A program made the translations under genes and the position numbers. The notes beneath the pieces were generated by a model that made no database searches, was not told where the DNA came from, and saw only the letters and a list, made by a program, of their open reading frames with translations. From Candidatus Uabimicrobium amorphum (GTDB taxonomy: Bacteria > Planctomycetota > Uabimicrobiia > Uabimicrobiales > Uabimicrobiaceae), in assembly GCF_009002475.1 (NCBI RefSeq), contig NZ_AP019860.1:744001-808000 (forward strand): a stretch of 64,000 nucleotides of DNA, read 5' to 3'. Below, piece after piece: positions 62,422 to 64,000 of this stretch; position 1 is the first letter of the stretch; each line of letters starts with the position of its first letter.

Positions 62422-63465
62422 ATGAGTGGTCATAAAACGCGAAAGATTAGTAAAAACGACTTGCAGCAAAAAGAAAATGTTTTTTCTCTATCTCAAGATA
62501 TGATAGAGGGTATTTTAAATGTAGCCAATAGTGAGCATTCACAAGAACATGTGCAAGAAAATGAACTTATCGTAAATCGCTACCGCATTATAAAAAAACT
62601 AGGCGAAGGTGGTATGGGTATGGTGTATCAAGTAAAGGATGAGCACCTCGACAATCAAATTGTTGCGATAAAAGTCACGATCGCCGAAGCCGGAGATTCT
62701 CATACAAATACGAGGTTTTCTCGGGAAATAGAAATGATGCGCCAGTTACAACATCCTAACATTATGAAGGTGTACGATGCTGGTAAGCACCATAGCCACT
62801 TGTTTTATACCATGGAGTATATCGAAGGTAAGCCATTTTATGAGTTTTTATGGCAGAATTTTACGATAAACAAGGGCGTGGAAATTATTATTAAGGTAGC
62901 GCAAGCGGTACATTTTGCTCATGAAAATAGTATCGTTCACCGCGATTTAAAACCTGATAATATAATGATTACAAACGATCTTCGTCCAATTCTTATGGAT
63001 TTTGGTATCGCAAAAATAGTGGAATCTCACACGCAATTAACCAAAAGTGGATTTGTGATGGGGACACCTTTTTATATGTCTCCAGAGCAAGCTTTGGGTA
63101 GTGAGGTAGACCATCTAAGTGATGTATACGCTTTAGGGGTGATCCTCTATGAATTTATCACCGGAAGTTTACCTTTTACAGGAAAATCAAATAAGGAAAC
63201 GTTGTCTGCTGTGGTGAATGATCTTCCACAATCTCCTATGGCAATAAATCTGAAGGTGGATGAAAGACTAAATGATATTTGTCTGAAAGCTCTAAGTAAA
63301 AACAAAAAAAATCGCCATGTTTCTGCACGAGAATTTGCCATGGAATTAGAGAAATATTTGCATGATAATGGTACAATAAATAGTGATAAAAGAAAATGGT
63401 TACTATTGACCAATGTCATTATTTTAATTATATTAGCACTACTCGTGTACTATTTTACATTATAA
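62422..63465 (+). CDS. Ser/Thr protein kinase with a C-terminal membrane helix
   Basis: The kinase domain at about 54-315 has all motifs: LGEGGMGMVYQVKD, VAIKVT, SIVHRDLKPDN, LMDFGIAK and GTPFYMSPEQ. The first 50 residues are a charged, possibly disordered tail. A single membrane helix at about 325-346 ends the protein, so it is tail-anchored with no outer domain, unlike the other membrane kinases here. The first ATG at 62422 lies only 13 bp after the P450 stop and has no strong ribosome binding site, so translation coupling is likely. The P450 or a protein made downstream may be its target; this is inference. Confidence 0.9.
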   Translation: MSGHKTRKISKNDLQQKENVFSLSQDMIEGILNVANSEHSQEHVQENELIVNRYRIIKKLGEGGMGMVYQVKDEHLDNQIVAIKVTIAEAGDSHTNTRFSREIEMMRQLQHPNIMKVYDAGKHHSHLFYTMEYIEGKPFYEFLWQNFTINKGVEIIIKVAQAVHFAHENSIVHRDLKPDNIMITNDLRPILMDFGIAKIVESHTQLTKSGFVMGTPFYMSPEQALGSEVDHLSDVYALGVILYEFITGSLPFTGKSNKETLSAVVNDLPQSPMAINLKVDERLNDICLKALSKNKKNRHVSAREFAMELEKYLHDNGTINSDKRKWLLLTNVIILIILALLVYYFTL

Positions 63466-63502
63466 GGGTTGTATTCTTTGGATTTGCATAAGAGGCGTTG
63501 TT

Positions 63503-64000
63503 ATGAATTTTGTATTTATTTCTCCTCATTTTCCACCTAATTATGCGAACTTTTGCTCGCAATTACATAAATTGGGGGTTAACGTTCTTGGAATAGGGGA
63601 TGCTCCATATGAAACACTTAACCAGTCGTTAAAAAAAACCTTAACAGAATATTATTATATACCCAATATGGAAAACTACGATGAAATTTTGCGTGCGTGT
63701 GGTCATTTTACACATCGCTATGGTAAAATTGATCGTATCGAATCTAACAATGAGCATTGGCTAGAAACAGACGCACGTTTACGCGATGACTTTAATGTTT
63801 TTGGTGTGCGTAGTCATGATGTACAACGTATAAAATTCAAATCTCATATGAAAGAAGAATTCCGTAAAGCCGGTGTAAATGTCCCTCGTGGCTATGTGGT
63901 GAACAATATACACGAAGCATATCACCTCATTAAAGAGGTAAAATACCCCGTGGTTGCAAAACCAGATAAGGGGGTGGGGGCTGTCGGAACATATAAAATT
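63503..64000 (+). CDS. ATP-grasp-domain ligase-like protein (3' truncated)
   Basis: The frame runs to the window edge; 166 codons are visible. The first 70 residues form a nucleotide-binding-like alpha/beta domain (MNFVFISPHFPPNYANFCSQ). A linker and then a region that fits the start of an ATP-grasp domain follow: FKSHMKEEFRKAGVNVPRGY, then YPVVAKPDKGVGAVGTYKI, the strand-lysine and glycine-rich loop. Such enzymes ligate a carboxyl group to an amine or another nucleophile using ATP. The ATG at 63503 has AGAGG 8 nt upstream. It follows the P450 and kinase genes by 37 bp, so a small biosynthetic set is possible. The specific product cannot be told from the visible part. Confidence 0.8.
   Translation, partial: MNFVFISPHFPPNYANFCSQLHKLGVNVLGIGDAPYETLNQSLKKTLTEYYYIPNMENYDEILRACGHFTHRYGKIDRIESNNEHWLETDARLRDDFNVFGVRSHDVQRIKFKSHMKEEFRKAGVNVPRGYVVNNIHEAYHLIKEVKYPVVAKPDKGVGAVGTYKI

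Overview
The window is AT-rich (roughly 40% G+C by eye) bacterial chromosome, densely coding on both strands, with long multi-domain genes and no recognisable rRNA or tRNA. Eight Hanks-type Ser/Thr kinase genes carry nine kinase-fold domains, tied to TPR, HEAT-like, PQQ-type beta-propeller, cyclic-nucleotide-binding or pseudokinase modules. With them occur delta-60 repeats, DUF3160, leucine-rich-repeat proteins, an alpha-2-macroglobulin, FGE-sulfatase-like and papain-type proteins, a WaaG-like LPS glycosyltransferase and a prepilin-like helix of planctomycete style. This suggests a Gram-negative-type member of the Planctomycetota or a relative; a low-GC lineage such as Candidatus Uabimicrobium would fit, but that is inference from gene content only.

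Layout. 1-5.8 kb (+): a truncated pentapeptide-like/ion-channel protein, a MobA-like nucleotidyltransferase, then a tight set of delta-60 propeller, four-helix membrane protein, STAS protein and sirtuin. 5.8-7.0 kb: a cluster of hairpin repeats and a 59-bp tandem repeat around one unknown gene. 7.0-9.7 kb (-): a macro-like/SIR2 fusion followed by a membrane-anchored partner. 9.8-20.5 kb (+): three consecutive giant kinases, one TPR/HEAT and two beta-propeller. 20.8-23.9 kb (-): an ECF sigma factor and an anti-sigma-like/DUF3160 fusion. 24.2-29.9 kb (+): a small unknown protein, an LRR protein and another TPR/HEAT kinase. 30.0-32.4 kb (-): a secreted papain-family protease and, 10 bp downstream, a double-cystatin inhibitor. 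32.6-35.06 kb: an IS607-type element (serine recombinase plus TnpB). 35.1-41.2 kb (-): an LRR protein with homogenised repeats, and a set of degenerate M1-peptidase-like protein, COG0523 GTPase and CNBD kinase. 41.4-52.2 kb (+): a six-gene co-oriented cluster. 52.4-56.4 kb: exported DJ-1 protein, LysR regulator, two unknown exported proteins and an aminotransferase remnant. 56.7-64 kb (+): alpha-2-macroglobulin, cytochrome P450, a kinase and a truncated ATP-grasp-like protein.

The most unusual parts are the 41.4-52.2 kb cluster (unknown basic protein, TIR/deoxyribosyltransferase-like domain fused to an FGE-like domain, a pseudokinase-kinase tandem with a helical insert in its activation segment, a membrane-tethered degenerate Nudix-like protein, a WaaG-like transferase and a TPR kinase), the papain/cystatin pair, the macro-SIR2 fusion and the tandem propeller kinases. 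Together they suggest a cell with heavy investment in phospho-signalling, nucleotide-metabolite chemistry and envelope or extracellular protein processing. Dispersed palindromic or low-complexity repeats fill most of the junctions between convergent genes.
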